From positions 868,001 to 932,000 of the forward strand of contig CBDDKN010000001.1 of assembly GCA_965230215.1 (NCBI GenBank): a stretch of 64,000 nt of DNA, read 5' to 3'. This DNA is from RFSX01 sp965230215. GTDB taxonomy: Bacteria > Bacteroidota > Bacteroidia > Chitinophagales > Saprospiraceae. The translations under genes were made by a program, and so were the position numbers. Below are positions 9,634 through 19,421 of this stretch, piece by piece (position 1 is the first letter of the stretch; the number at the start of each line of letters is the position of its first letter). A model generated the notes under the pieces. It was not told where the DNA came from, ran no database searches, and was given only the letters and a program-made list of their open reading frames with translations.

Positions 9634-10527
9634 CTATAATTTTACAATCCTTTGAATATAAATATTATTCTTGTGATGAACGCGTAAATAATATGTGCCA
9701 GAACTCAATGTACTTAATTCATCACTATCGCTACTGACATCAAATAGGTATTGCCCCAAGTTATTAACAAGCTGTATTCTATCTACTTCTTCTTGTACAT
9801 CAATTTGATAATCTGAAGCAAATGGATTGGGAAAAAACTTTAGCGGAATGGGATCAACTACTGATTGTATCGACGTAGAGGGGTCGCACATTTCTATTTC
9901 CTTGTAGGTTTTAGTAGGACTTTCGTAACACCTAAAATATGGACCAAAGCCTGATGGTAGAAACACACAGGGACTAACCATGAAAATTGGAATTGTTCCA
10001 ACGCCTTCGATTATCTGAGGAATATAATTGCAGTCATAAAATGTCGAACTAATTGAATAGTCAAAATGAAAACGTCGTAAGAATTCTCCTTCTTCTGTCT
10101 GTACCGAATCAATACCGGTAATTCCCAGATAGTAAGGATTCGTTATTTCATTCTCGCCTCCAGAATCTATGGCATAGTGATTTACGTTTTCTGGCAGGTG
10201 GTATTCGATGATATCACCAACTTTCAAGTTATCAGAAAAGTCATATAACAACAAAAAGGTATCTCTTTCAAAAAAGTATATGCGTTGAGCTTCTTCATAA
10301 AAGATTATCTCCGACCCTGATACCTTTTCATTCTGGACAAAGAGTGTCATTATTGTACAATACCGACCTTGCAGTAAGGTATCAGAGTTAACCCTACCCT
10401 CATAGATTGATCCATAAGGTGAAATATCCCAAGACCTGTATTTCCAGCTGGTGTTTAAGGCTGCAAAATCCTGACCAGATAAAAATGAACATGTAGCTAT
10501 GAGGACTGCAGTGAATAATGATTTCAT
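9634..10527 (-). CDS. Secreted protein with T9SS type A sorting domain
   Basis: About 298 residues from the chosen start, which is placed at MKSLFTAVLIATCSFLSGQ because this is a clean signal peptide; the open frame extends upstream to 10596 but that part has no secretion signal. The mature part is beta-rich with a GVGTIPIFMVSPCVF segment of unknown function. The last 65 residues are a T9SS sorting domain: LKFFPNPFASDYQIDV, then LSSGTYYLRVHHKN. It is probably exported across the outer membrane and anchored or released. Confidence 0.8.
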   Translation of the reverse strand: MKSLFTAVLIATCSFLSGQDFAALNTSWKYRSWDISPYGSIYEGRVNSDTLLQGRYCTIMTLFVQNEKVSGSEIIFYEEAQRIYFFERDTFLLLYDFSDNLKVGDIIEYHLPENVNHYAIDSGGENEITNPYYLGITGIDSVQTEEGEFLRRFHFDYSISSTFYDCNYIPQIIEGVGTIPIFMVSPCVFLPSGFGPYFRCYESPTKTYKEIEMCDPSTSIQSVVDPIPLKFFPNPFASDYQIDVQEEVDRIQLVNNLGQYLFDVSSDSDELSTLSSGTYYLRVHHKNNIYIQRIVKL

Positions 10528-10742
10528 GTTTCGTTTTGTATTTGGTTTAATCGACGCAGTACAATTCTCAAATGAATTGCAATATGGCGTTTCCATAAGT
10601 TAAGAATTCTAAACCAAGTATCGAAAGGAGTTGAGGTGTGTAGTAGAAGCTTAATTCCATATAGTCAATACGAAGACATTAGATATAGGGATTATGATAG
10701 TTTTGATGCTATGGTGATACCTGGCCAATTAGATTTGATACC

Positions 10743-11255
10743 CTAGCATTTTATTTCAAACAAGCACACGGGACCTTCTTTGTAATGCGCAGGAAGCTCA
10801 TCTGTATTCTCCAGCGTTCTTGTTTCGATCAACTCAAATCCAAATTTAGCGTAATGACTAATCAATCCTGTGTTTAAGCCAACAGTATCCATTCTTATAA
10901 AATCCAGACTATGGTCCCTGCAATAGCATTTGGCCCAATCTACGATATGATGGACAAAATTCCTTCCTCTAAAATTAGGATCTGTGGCTATCCTATGGAT
11001 ATAAACTGCCTTATCATCATTATCTCCCCAGATTAACTCATCATTCAAGGTCGTAGCCCAGATGCAGGCTGTAACACCATCAATCTGAATTTTCCATTGC
11101 CTTTTTTCCTCTATCTCAAGTTCAATTAATTCTCTGGGAAACTCAGGCCATGCAACCTGATTTTTAGATTTCATGTACTTGGTTGCTATGCGATAGAGTT
11201 CGAATATCTTAGGTATATCTTTTATGTCGCTGTTCTGAATGTTCAAGGCGTTCAA
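10743..11255 (-). CDS. GNAT-family N-acetyltransferase
   Basis: A 170-residue protein with the acetyl-CoA-binding motif IATDPNFRGRNFVHHIVDWA, where RGRNF replaces the usual RxxGxG/A, and the ending IRMDTVGLNTGLISHYAKFG. It starts MNALNIQNSDIKDIPKIFEL, the usual first strand and helix. The substrate is unknown. It is a single gene with gaps on both sides. Confidence 0.82.
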   Translation of the reverse strand: MNALNIQNSDIKDIPKIFELYRIATKYMKSKNQVAWPEFPRELIELEIEEKRQWKIQIDGVTACIWATTLNDELIWGDNDDKAVYIHRIATDPNFRGRNFVHHIVDWAKCYCRDHSLDFIRMDTVGLNTGLISHYAKFGFELIETRTLENTDELPAHYKEGPVCLFEIKC

Positions 11256-11357
11256 TTAATATGATTTGACTTGGTTTCAGGACATAAGATAGTTCTTTGT
11301 TTCAAACACTAAATTGCTGTTTTTACAAAGAATTAGAAATAAACGTTGATCAGGCCG

Positions 11358-11888
11358 TTACTTGGCATGCTTCTCCTTCCACTCCTTGACAAGTGGAGGT
11401 TCTTCTGCTCCTTCTTCTACAAAAAGAAGCGAGGCAGAATTCATGCAGTAACGCAAGCCAGTTGGTGCAGGTCCATCATTAAATACGTGACCTAGGTGCG
11501 AACCACTTCCACTATCTACAACTTCTGTGCGCACCATACCATGGCTTCTGTCAACCAATTCTAGGACAGCATCTTCATTTATAGGTTTGTAAAAACTTGG
11601 CCATCCAGTACCAGATTTGTATTTGTGCTCCGAGCTAAACAGAGGTTGACCTGTGGCTGCTGAATAGTAGATACCCTTCTTCTTATTATCCCAATAAGCT
11701 CCTGTAAAAGAACGTTCGGTTCCTTGCTTTCGAAGAATATAAAACTGTTCATCTGTCAGCATTTCCTTCCACTCCTGATCCGTCTTCTGAATGGGATAAT
11801 TATTGTTTTCTTCTACTGCTGTAGACTTGGTCTGGCAAGAGCCTGCGATGCAAGCAAAACTTAGAATTATAAATAAAGACAATCTCAT
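11358..11888 (-). CDS. msrB: Peptide-methionine (R)-S-oxide reductase, zinc-less lipoprotein form
   Basis: It repairs oxidised methionine (R-sulfoxide) in proteins. The MsrB fold is plain: FYILRKQGTERSFTGAYWD, then SGTGWPSFYKP, then HLGHVFNDGPAPTGLRYCMN with the catalytic Cys at about residue 148. A lipobox (ACIAGSC, Cys about residue 18) places it in the cell envelope. The four cysteines that hold zinc in classical MsrB are missing: the first pair is replaced by S and T in YYSAATGQPLF and the second pair by residues in VVDSGSGSHLG. Zinc-free MsrB forms are known, so it is probably active. Resolving cysteine position is uncertain. Confidence 0.92.
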   Translation of the reverse strand: MRLSLFIILSFACIAGSCQTKSTAVEENNNYPIQKTDQEWKEMLTDEQFYILRKQGTERSFTGAYWDNKKKGIYYSAATGQPLFSSEHKYKSGTGWPSFYKPINEDAVLELVDRSHGMVRTEVVDSGSGSHLGHVFNDGPAPTGLRYCMNSASLLFVEEGAEEPPLVKEWKEKHAK

Positions 11889-12007
11889 ATTATTCTGTTT
11901 TCTCTTAATAATGAATAAATCAAATCATTTGTTTTATGTCATAGTCAGAATAGCACAATAACTACCATTAATGACACATGCAGACATTCTCTATTCTTTT
12001 CATAATG

Positions 12008-12493
12008 CTATTCAGGCATATAGGTCGTTGGACTGCACTGGGCAAACTTCACATTGGCTGCAAGTGGGATTTCATATTCCTTGACAAATAATTCAAGTAA
12101 CCGCTTAAACTCCTCTTGCTTCTCAACAGGTGGAGTACTCTGTGCGTTTCCTAAAAACTTGAATAAAAAATAGTCAATACTCCCGTCACGGTCAAAATAA
12201 ATCCGGTTGAAGCACCGTCTGGGTTCATCCCATTTGAAATCATTTTGCGACAGAAACAGACCGAGATCCTTTAACAGCATTGTATAATAAACGCGCATGG
12301 CTTCTTGTGCCTTTTCAGACTTAAAAACAGCAAGAGTCGTATCCACATGTACTGCACTCTTATAATTGCTATCCAGGTCTTGAATTGAAATGCCGTTGTC
12401 TTGTGCCTCTTGAAATGTATATGCCTTTTGTTGACCAACCGCCGTTGAGCAAATTGCCAATAGCATTATCAAGGTACCCGCAAGATATTTCAT
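12008..12493 (-). CDS. Secreted hypothetical protein
   Basis: A 161-residue protein with a signal peptide (MKYLAGTLIMLLAICSTAVGQ). The mature part is helical at first (EKAQEAMRVYYTMLLKDL) and contains RCFNRIYFDRDGSIDYFLF, a pattern of small periplasmic proteins with an Asp-rich turn. I do not recognise a family. It lies 33 bases downstream of the S9 peptidase gene and is likely transcribed with it. Confidence 0.65.
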   Translation of the reverse strand: MKYLAGTLIMLLAICSTAVGQQKAYTFQEAQDNGISIQDLDSNYKSAVHVDTTLAVFKSEKAQEAMRVYYTMLLKDLGLFLSQNDFKWDEPRRCFNRIYFDRDGSIDYFLFKFLGNAQSTPPVEKQEEFKRLLELFVKEYEIPLAANVKFAQCSPTTYMPE

Positions 12494-12526
12494 ATATGTT
12501 GCTTACTAAGTTCTTTAATGCTTTTC

Positions 12527-14479
12527 TTAAGGTTGAGAATTCTTTTTCAGATCAGTATTCTTCACAGTCTCGTCCAACCATTTGTAGAACTCTCTTTGCC
12601 ACACCAGGCTGTTCTGTGCAGAGAGCACCCAATGATTTTCTTCAGGAAAATATAAAAGCTTTGATTTTATTCCGCGTAACTGAGCAGCCTGAAATGCTTC
12701 TAAGCCCTGACCAATAGGTACTCTGAAATCTTTTCCGCCCTGGATAATAAGAATTGGCGTATCCCATTTATCAACAAAATTGATCGGATTAAATTCAGAA
12801 TATGATTTCTGTGCAGCAGCATTGCTTTTATCCCAATAAGGACCGCCAAGGTCCCAATTGACAAAGAATAATTCTTCTGTTGTACCGTACATGGATCGCC
12901 AATTGAATATGCCATCATGTGAAATAAATGACTTAAATCTGCCTTCGTGTCTGGATGCCAGATAGAAGACTGAATATCCACCATAACTTGCTCCGATACA
13001 ACCCAATCGATCTGTATCCACATATGGTTCTTTGGCCACATCATCAATAGCTGACAAATAATCCTTCATGTTTTGACCTCCGTAATCCTTGGAGATTTGT
13101 TCATTCCACTCAACACCATATCCCGGCATGCCTCTTCTGTTTGGTGCTACGATGATATAACCATTTGCTGCCATAAGCTGGAAATTCCATCTGAATGAAT
13201 AAAACTGTGACAAAGCGCCTTGCGGACCACCTTGACAATAAAGCAAGGTTGGGTACTTTTTATTGGGATCAAAATCTGGCGGGTAGATCACCCAGGTTAC
13301 CATATCCTTTCCGTCTGTTGTCTTCACGATACGCTTCTCGATATTGGACATTTTGATGTCGGCATAAATGGCGTCATTGGCATTGGACAATTGTTGCATC
13401 TCCCCTGTTTCGATATTCAAGTTGTATATCTCTGTGGCGTGGTTCATGTCTCTTCTATACACAACAAGGTGATCTCCGCTTTGACCAATAATACCATTTA
13501 CATCAAATTGTCCACTGGATATTTGTCTGGGCTGTGACTTGCTCTTGTTATTCGTAGGGACATCTATTTCGAACACGTGAATCGTCCCATTGACTGGTGC
13601 GTTAAAATATATCTTTGTTTCATCTTCACTCCAGATGAAGCCATTCACCGTTCCGTCCCAGTCCTTGGTTAGATTGGCATCCCCATCTGGAAGTTTAACG
13701 ATTATATCATTCTTGTCTGACTCATAACCATCTCTTGCCATCTGCAACCATGCCAGTATGCCATTACTAGAATATATAGGGTGTGTATCATAACCCTTAT
13801 TGTATTCTGTTATATTGGTTGTTTGCCTGGTGTCCAGGTTGTATTCATAAATGTCAGAATTGGTGCTGACGGCATACTCCGTCCCTGAAGATTTCTTGGT
13901 TACATAAAGTACCTTTTTGGAATCAGGACTCCAGATATAATCTTCATCTCCGCCAAAGGGTTTCTGTGGACAGTCAAAAGGCATACCTTCCATTAGGTCA
14001 ATACCTTTATCTGTCGTATCTGTGGCTGATTGAATAAAGATATGGCTGTAGGCCCCATCTTCCCAGGTATCCCAATGTCTGTAATTGAGTTGATCATAAA
14101 TGTAGACATCAGATTTTGGTACATCCTCATAATGATCCGAACCGCTTACTTTCTGAATTTTCACATCCTGTGCGACCAATTTCCATTTGCCGTCAGGCGA
14201 AACATTTTTATCGTCCACAAGATCAGCTACTTCCTCCAATGATTCAATTGCACCCCCTTGAACAGGTACTGCATAGACATTGCTTGATCTTTCATTGGTT
14301 TCTAAATCAAATGTTGATGTTCTGTATATCACCTTCTGTCCATCATCAGTAAGACCTACAGACGATACCCTATTAAGTGTAATTAACTGCTCGGGTGTCA
14401 TCACCTTGGTCTGGCTGAAGCCAAAACTCACAATGCAACCCATGCATAATGTCAATATCAAATTCTTCTTCATAATCAT
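12527..14479 (-). CDS. S9-family prolyl-oligopeptidase-type peptidase
   Basis: A 650-residue serine peptidase with a signal peptide (MIMKKNLILTLCMGCIVSFGFS), an N-terminal seven-bladed beta-propeller (repeats with SPDGKWKLVA, WSPDSKKVLYVT, WSEDETKIYF) and a C-terminal alpha/beta hydrolase. The catalytic triad is readable: Ser498 in GASYGGYS, Asp584 in GGKDFRVP and His616 in ENHW. The likely role is cleavage of short peptides in the periplasm, as for DPP or acylaminoacyl peptidases of Bacteroidota. Length is normal. The exact specificity cannot be read from the sequence. Confidence 0.92.
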   Translation of the reverse strand: MIMKKNLILTLCMGCIVSFGFSQTKVMTPEQLITLNRVSSVGLTDDGQKVIYRTSTFDLETNERSSNVYAVPVQGGAIESLEEVADLVDDKNVSPDGKWKLVAQDVKIQKVSGSDHYEDVPKSDVYIYDQLNYRHWDTWEDGAYSHIFIQSATDTTDKGIDLMEGMPFDCPQKPFGGDEDYIWSPDSKKVLYVTKKSSGTEYAVSTNSDIYEYNLDTRQTTNITEYNKGYDTHPIYSSNGILAWLQMARDGYESDKNDIIVKLPDGDANLTKDWDGTVNGFIWSEDETKIYFNAPVNGTIHVFEIDVPTNNKSKSQPRQISSGQFDVNGIIGQSGDHLVVYRRDMNHATEIYNLNIETGEMQQLSNANDAIYADIKMSNIEKRIVKTTDGKDMVTWVIYPPDFDPNKKYPTLLYCQGGPQGALSQFYSFRWNFQLMAANGYIIVAPNRRGMPGYGVEWNEQISKDYGGQNMKDYLSAIDDVAKEPYVDTDRLGCIGASYGGYSVFYLASRHEGRFKSFISHDGIFNWRSMYGTTEELFFVNWDLGGPYWDKSNAAAQKSYSEFNPINFVDKWDTPILIIQGGKDFRVPIGQGLEAFQAAQLRGIKSKLLYFPEENHWVLSAQNSLVWQREFYKWLDETVKNTDLKKNSQP

Positions 14480-14529
14480 TATAGTTAAAGTTTGGATGGT
14501 GAAAATAAGAATTTAGCTGTATACAATAC

Positions 14530-15630
14530 TTAAAGTTGATATTCCTTGATTGTGAACAATCTGACCTTTTCATTTCTTCCTCTCAGAATACATTCACCTT
14601 TGTTTTCAAGCTCTAGTTCATCCTTATTTGCCAGCTTGGATACGACGTCTTCAGACAGCAATATGTCGACACCCTGTTTGTTGCATTGTCCTTGTATCCT
14701 GGCCGCTGTGTTGAGTACATCACCAGTATAAACAATATCTTTCTTGATGACTCCTATCTCACCTGCCGTTACCAGTCCACTGTGTATTCCCGCTTTGAAT
14801 GAAGGAATGAGCTGATATTTCTTTAAATAAATATCTGCCTTCTTATCCAATGCGTTTTTCATACTGTAGAAGCACTTCAACAGGTTGTCGTTCTTGATAC
14901 CATCTTCCTGGGTCCAGGTGACAACCATCTCATCACCAACATACTGATAGATTTCGCCATTATAGTTGATCACCGAATCCGATAGATCTTTGTAATAGTC
15001 CTTAAGCAGTTCAAAATACTTGGCATGACCAATCTTCTCTGCTATCGAGGTAGAATCTCTCATATCCAGAAACATAAATATTCTTCCCTCTTCTATGGGA
15101 TCATGATACTTGCCGGCGATAAAGTTATCGAGGACTCGCTGACCCAGGTTATCACTGACCTCTGCATAGAACAGCGTAATCACGATAATGAATCCGATGT
15201 AAATAACGACGCTCCAAAAAGCAAAATTGAAAAAGAATGTATTCACATTGGCCAAGACTTCTTCATTAAAAATCCCGGTTTTTAAATCCACGGCATTGCT
15301 TATGAAGGCATTGAGGATAAGAAAGATGACTATAACCGTCAGATAGATTATGGTCTTATAAACCACTTTTTCCAGAAAGGATTTCTTCTTAAAGACTTCC
15401 TTGAAATAAACCAACTCTAATGAGCCCATTATCAGACCCGTTATAAAAGTGATAAGCGGTGTTAAAATGAGATTCTTATGAAAGTTATAAGGCACACCCG
15501 TCGCTGGATAGATTTGAAGATCACCCAACAAACCTTTTTCAAGAAAAAGGTAGACAAAGCTAAATCCGCACCATATCAATCCGAATGGAAGGATCTTAAG
15601 TAAGTACCATTTTGTTTTAGGTGATGCCAT
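14530..15630 (-). CDS. Membrane adenylate/guanylate cyclase
   Basis: A 366-residue class III nucleotide cyclase. Four membrane segments lie at about residues 8-30, 53-76, 90-111 and 133-155; the catalytic domain follows on the cytosolic side. The metal-binding aspartates are visible as Asp189 in FMFLDMRDSTSIAEK and Asp233 in YQYVGDEMVVTW, and the later HSGLVTAGEIG and GDVLNTAARIQ motifs are intact. It should make cAMP or cGMP; the base-selecting residues were not resolved. The signal sensed by the membrane part is unknown. Confidence 0.88.
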   Translation of the reverse strand: MASPKTKWYLLKILPFGLIWCGFSFVYLFLEKGLLGDLQIYPATGVPYNFHKNLILTPLITFITGLIMGSLELVYFKEVFKKKSFLEKVVYKTIIYLTVIVIFLILNAFISNAVDLKTGIFNEEVLANVNTFFFNFAFWSVVIYIGFIIVITLFYAEVSDNLGQRVLDNFIAGKYHDPIEEGRIFMFLDMRDSTSIAEKIGHAKYFELLKDYYKDLSDSVINYNGEIYQYVGDEMVVTWTQEDGIKNDNLLKCFYSMKNALDKKADIYLKKYQLIPSFKAGIHSGLVTAGEIGVIKKDIVYTGDVLNTAARIQGQCNKQGVDILLSEDVVSKLANKDELELENKGECILRGRNEKVRLFTIKEYQL

Positions 15631-15818
15631 TGGCTCAAAAGTAAGGCTGATGCAAGCCTAAATGCAATATTTCGGATAAACACATGCTCTTACTGTACGA
15701 AAGTTACTAAATATTGTGCTGCTAAATCAAAAGCAACTTACCACTTACTAAGCTTGATGGGAATGAAAATTTTAAAGTGAATGCCGATAATATGATTAGG
15801 CCTAAAAAAGTATAAAAC

Positions 15819-16466
15819 TTAAAAGTAGGTTTTGAATAAGATGACGCCCAGGATGATTGGAATTCCAACCACAATTGAAGGCAGGATCAAATTTAGTATT
15901 GATTTTAATATACTAAAATCTTGGGCAACAGAAACACCAATAACCGCTAGTACCATACTCCAGACTGAAAGGATTAGTTCCAAGGCTATCAGTACAATCA
16001 AAAGTGACCTTTGCCCCAACTCCAGCTGAACAATCTCATCATAAGTAAACTCACTTGATTGATAGATACATAACTGCAGGATGAATAATACAATAGTAAA
16101 TATGATTGGGATCTGAGCATAGGCAATAACAAGTAATAGTCTATCTGAATCTGCCTCACCCTTTAACCAACTTCCTGTCCATGACAACATCAAGGCATAT
16201 AAGTAATAACCAAGCCAACCAAATAATACACCCATTATTATAGAAACGAGTATGACTCCATAAATAGGTAAATTGTCCCCATATCCTTCACTTGAAGTAT
16301 CCCCAAGTACGCCAGAAATACCTCCTAACAATATGAGGATGAGGACCCATTTCTGATAGTTTTGGCCAACTAGAAAGTTATAGGTATCTCTAGGCTTAAA
16401 AAGTACACCTTTAAAAATGTCAAAATCGGTTAGGTACACTTCTTCGGAGTTATCGGTTGTATTCAT
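15819..16466 (-). CDS. YIP1-family integral membrane protein
   Basis: A 215-residue protein with five hydrophobic segments. The start FKGVLFKPRDTYNFLVGQNY and the following WVLILILLGGISG fit the Yip1-domain proteins common in Bacteroidota. The function of bacterial members is not known. It lies 21 bases downstream of the NTF2-like gene and the two may be co-transcribed. Confidence 0.7.
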   Translation of the reverse strand: MNTTDNSEEVYLTDFDIFKGVLFKPRDTYNFLVGQNYQKWVLILILLGGISGVLGDTSSEGYGDNLPIYGVILVSIIMGVLFGWLGYYLYALMLSWTGSWLKGEADSDRLLLVIAYAQIPIIFTIVLFILQLCIYQSSEFTYDEIVQLELGQRSLLIVLIALELILSVWSMVLAVIGVSVAQDFSILKSILNLILPSIVVGIPIILGVILFKTYF

Positions 16467-16487
16467 ATCTATAATATAAAAATTTGC

Positions 16488-17012
16488 TTAACGTCCCTCG
16501 CTAACATGATCATAACTGAGAATCGTTTTTAATTTCCAGTCATTATCTTCCTTAATCCACAAATGCGTAAACTTGTACTTGTTAGATATCTTGGATTTCT
16601 CATCCTGCCCATAAAACTCATGCATACCTGTCTGAATTGCACCATACAACTCACCATTTGCATATAGTGGGAACACTTGCAGACTGTTATCTATCAGTTC
16701 TCTTGTTGCTTTATAAGGCATCCTGCACAGATTTGGAATATTCTGTATTAATATCTCCTTAGATTTCAGAAAACCATCTACATCATGATAAAACTCCATG
16801 TCATCGCTAAGCAAGTTTCTCAATTGAACGGTATCGCATTGATTATAGCCCAGATTGAATATTAAACTATCCCTGGCTTTTAATTCATTGAATAAGATCT
16901 GATCACTTTCCGTAGATGCTTGAGCCATCATCATCGGTATGGCTAGTATACTGAATACCAGCATAGTAAATATTCGGGTCAAAATAAAGTTAGTATGCAA
17001 TGGATTTGTCAT
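16488..17012 (-). CDS. Secreted NTF2-like (DUF4440-type) protein
   Basis: The open frame begins at 17120, but the part upstream of MTNPLHTNFILTRIFTMLVF carries no signal and looks non-coding, so I place the start at 17012 (or at 16964). The mature domain has the pattern of a DUF4440/NTF2-like cone: ARDSLIFNLGYNQCD, LLSDDMEFYHDVDGF, then YKFTHLWIKEDNDWKLKTIL. Such domains bind small ligands or act as enzymes; nothing in the sequence says which. It is exported by a signal peptide ending near MMMAQAS. Confidence 0.75.
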   Translation of the reverse strand: MTNPLHTNFILTRIFTMLVFSILAIPMMMAQASTESDQILFNELKARDSLIFNLGYNQCDTVQLRNLLSDDMEFYHDVDGFLKSKEILIQNIPNLCRMPYKATRELIDNSLQVFPLYANGELYGAIQTGMHEFYGQDEKSKISNKYKFTHLWIKEDNDWKLKTILSYDHVSEGR

Positions 17013-17194
17013 ATCCCTAATGGTTTTGAAGCTTGATTGTTTCCATAAAATTCGATGTAGCAAAGACGCTACAAATACCAAGTCATAAGTGTGTCCTATA
17101 TGCAGACTGCTATACTGCATATAAACTTAAAAGCTGGTTTTACTCAAGATAAGTTATTGAATTGAAAACTGGCTAAAACCAAATGCTAATTTTG

Positions 17195-17694
17195 CTACTC
17201 TTCAATCTCAAGCTCTACCATAGCTTCTGCAACTTTCTTGCGCACATACCAGTTAGTATGAACCAGAACGTCAATTACCTTCTTATGTCTTCTTTCATTT
17301 GCATCACCAAAAATATGCCTGATGGTATGCTTACCATATGGCGCAGAACAAGTAGAACGGTTAAGCATGTGATTTATGGTAAACTGAGAACCGTCAGAAT
17401 TAAAAACAGTTGTTGACATACCGTTATACATGATTGTTGATCTTGTACCATCAATACAAATGACTGTGGATGAATTTCCGAAGATTTCTATGGTAGATTG
17501 TGTTCCATCAGCATTGGAAAGCGTTGCTGTATTGCCATTAACAAATATTGAGGAAGAGCTGCCATCAAAATTATTCACCGAAATGTTGCTGCGATAATGG
17601 TGAACATTGGAGTAAGCTTTGTCTTTCTTTTGTCTTGAGCGAAGCTATTCGTAATGGCAAAGGATAGAAGTAACAAAAGTGATATGATTCTCAT
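17195..17694 (-). CDS. Small secreted repeat protein, frameshifted near its signal peptide
   Basis: The downstream frame (17195-17578) encodes repeated short beta strands (NADGTQSTIEIFG, CIDGTRSTIMYNG, NSDGSQFTINHM) and a helical C-terminus. A signal peptide, MRIISLLLLLSFAITNSFAQ, starts at 17694 in another frame. Adding one base to the four-T run (17628-17631 on the plus strand) joins the frames as QDKKKDKAYSNVHHYRSNISVNN. The gene is therefore either interrupted by a one-base deletion or affected by a homopolymer error. The 22-residue repeats resemble fold-back beta repeats of unknown function. Confidence 0.65.
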
Positions 17695-17836
17695 ACTTTT
17701 TGATTTAAGCGTTCAAAAAATAGTTTGTGGTAGTGTTACTTAGTCAAGCTGTTCGAAAAATATAACGTGTAAAAATCAGATGTAGTTCATTATCAGTAAT
17801 ATATCTTAAGATTTCAGCTTAACATGAATTAAATCA

Positions 17837-18340
17837 TCACCATTCAATTACCACATCTCTCCTACCCAGTACATTCGGTATTAGCCAGGTCCCGTTTCTG
17901 AGGTATTTATCAGCATTGCTTGCAGGCACTGGCTCATCAAAGCAAACCCTAATCGTATATTCATCCTGTGCTTTAGCCGCATTAAGTGCTAAGGCCCTTT
18001 GATCCTTGGCGGATAGACGCTTACAATTATACTGTATGAATTGCAACATAGCCTCTTGAAACTCATTTTGTTTCATAATCATTATGGTATCCGGGATATT
18101 GCAAGACTGAGCTGCACCAGCAAAGCTTGAATACAAGCGGTTCATTTCATCCGTACTTGTTTGGATGGTGTTTAATGCATCAAAAGCAGCTTGTTGTTCA
18201 TTACTAAGTACAGAAGTAGCCTGATTGAATTGATCAATGCGCGATTGTTTATTCTGCTCGCTTGTCATATTGAACTTGTTATCAGATTGTGAACATGCGA
18301 CTAGTAGAAAAAGATATGATATAGCAAATACCCTACTCAT
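17837..18340 (-). CDS. Lipoprotein of unknown function
   Basis: A 167-residue protein with a lipobox (FLLVACSQS, Cys about residue 16) and a long helical region (RIDQFNQATSVLSNEQQAAF) that looks like a coiled coil. The C-terminal part has CKRLSAKDQRALALNAAKA and a small beta segment. No family is recognised. It overlaps the upstream membrane-protein gene by 4 bases (ATGA type), so the two are translationally coupled. Confidence 0.7.
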   Translation of the reverse strand: MSRVFAISYLFLLVACSQSDNKFNMTSEQNKQSRIDQFNQATSVLSNEQQAAFDALNTIQTSTDEMNRLYSSFAGAAQSCNIPDTIMIMKQNEFQEAMLQFIQYNCKRLSAKDQRALALNAAKAQDEYTIRVCFDEPVPASNADKYLRNGTWLIPNVLGRRDVVIEW

Positions 18341-18714
18341 TCGCTTCTATAATCTTGATATAAAATAACTGTTGATTCACCAAAAAAATACAATTCAAAT
18401 TCTTGATTTCGCAATTGAACGCTCTCTGGATATTCAATTAATAGCGAATCCTCAGTCATCCATTTGATGCGCATCTCATTCTCATTAAAATCGCCTGAGA
18501 CAATATTTGATCCTCCTACGATAAATGATTTATGGTAATTCATCATCAATTGCGAAGTACCTATGGCTTCGATAAATTCAACAGACTTGGTTTTAGCAGG
18601 GGAAAGTATAATGCCGTCTCTATTTTTAGCTTTATTAACATTGCTCAGTGAAGACAAAAGCCAAGCAAGTGTAACTGACAGAACAACTAATGGAATGACG
18701 TACTTTCGCTTCAA
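18337..18714 (-). CDS. Single-pass membrane protein of unknown function
   Basis: A 125-residue protein with one N-terminal membrane helix (YVIPLVVLSVTLAWLLSSL) and a small beta-rich outside domain. It shares an overlapping start/stop with the lipoprotein gene downstream, suggesting that the two work together at the membrane. No family is recognised. Confidence 0.65.
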   Translation of the reverse strand: MKRKYVIPLVVLSVTLAWLLSSLSNVNKAKNRDGIILSPAKTKSVEFIEAIGTSQLMMNYHKSFIVGGSNIVSGDFNENEMRIKWMTEDSLLIEYPESVQLRNQEFELYFFGESTVILYQDYRSE

Positions 18715-18837
18715 GTGATTTGGTGTTTACACTAAAATAGCAAATGCTGAACATTCACTGTAAAGTAACATACTAACTTCTTGACAAGTTATTAATTGAA
18801 CACTATACCTCAGCCCTAAGGTTCATCAGCAAGCAGC

Positions 18838-19415
18838 TTAGCTGCCTGGAAGCTTCTCTCCTTTTGAGGAAAACAATGCAATTTTCTGTATCCTGTTATT
18901 TCAGGTTTTCTCCGTTTTGGCGAGTTTAATCCATCACAAGACAAAGCGTTTGCTGGAATCGTTAATTGAAGCAAAGAATTCAGAAGCTCCGTCGAGTCGA
19001 GAAAGTGCTTCTGCCAGGTCCTCAGGAATGATCAAGTTATCAACATCATCCATGAAATTCCATAAACCATTCGCCTTTGATAACTCAATTGTCTTGAATC
19101 CTGATTGGTGCATTCTGCCCACCTCGATTAACTTGGCAGCTCTCTCTTTATAAGTTCTGGCCCAATGTTCTATCCGACGCGGTGATATTAATTGCATGGT
19201 ACGTTTATCATCGAGCTTTCGTCTTATGCCGTCAATCCAACAAAACATATTAATTCGTCCAGTACATCCCATCTGGAAACATATTTTCCAGGAACAGCTT
19301 TCTTATAGGTCACAATCCAAACACTATCAGTTTGCCCATAATTATCATTAAGCCATGACCGTAATTCTTTTTGAGATGCAATTTCGACTTTATCAAACTT
19401 TTCAGTTTCAACCAT
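18838..19415 (-). pseudogene. Decayed YdeI/OmdA-type protein gene
   Basis: Homology to the YdeI family (YdeI or OmpD-associated) is clear across the frames. The first frame (from 19415) gives LRSWLNDNYGQTDSVWIVTY and runs to ELICFVGLTA. The next frame resumes with CWIDGIRRKLDDKRTMQLIS and HWARTYKERAAKLIEVGRM. Restoring one G at about 19246 would give the family motif CFGWIDG. After SSKRFVL there is an in-frame TGA, then WIKLAKTEKT, a second TGA, and NNRIQKIALFSS before a TAA at 18838. The gene thus has a frameshift and two nonsense codons inside a region that still resembles the family C-terminus. It is most likely a dead gene. Confidence 0.8.
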
Positions 19416-19421
19416 TTGAAT

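Noticed and set aside
18838..18960. TGA codons in the YdeI gene as recoded residues
   Set aside because: There is no selenocysteine-type hairpin at either TGA, the gene also has a frameshift, and the affected positions are not conserved cysteines or tryptophans of a catalytic site.
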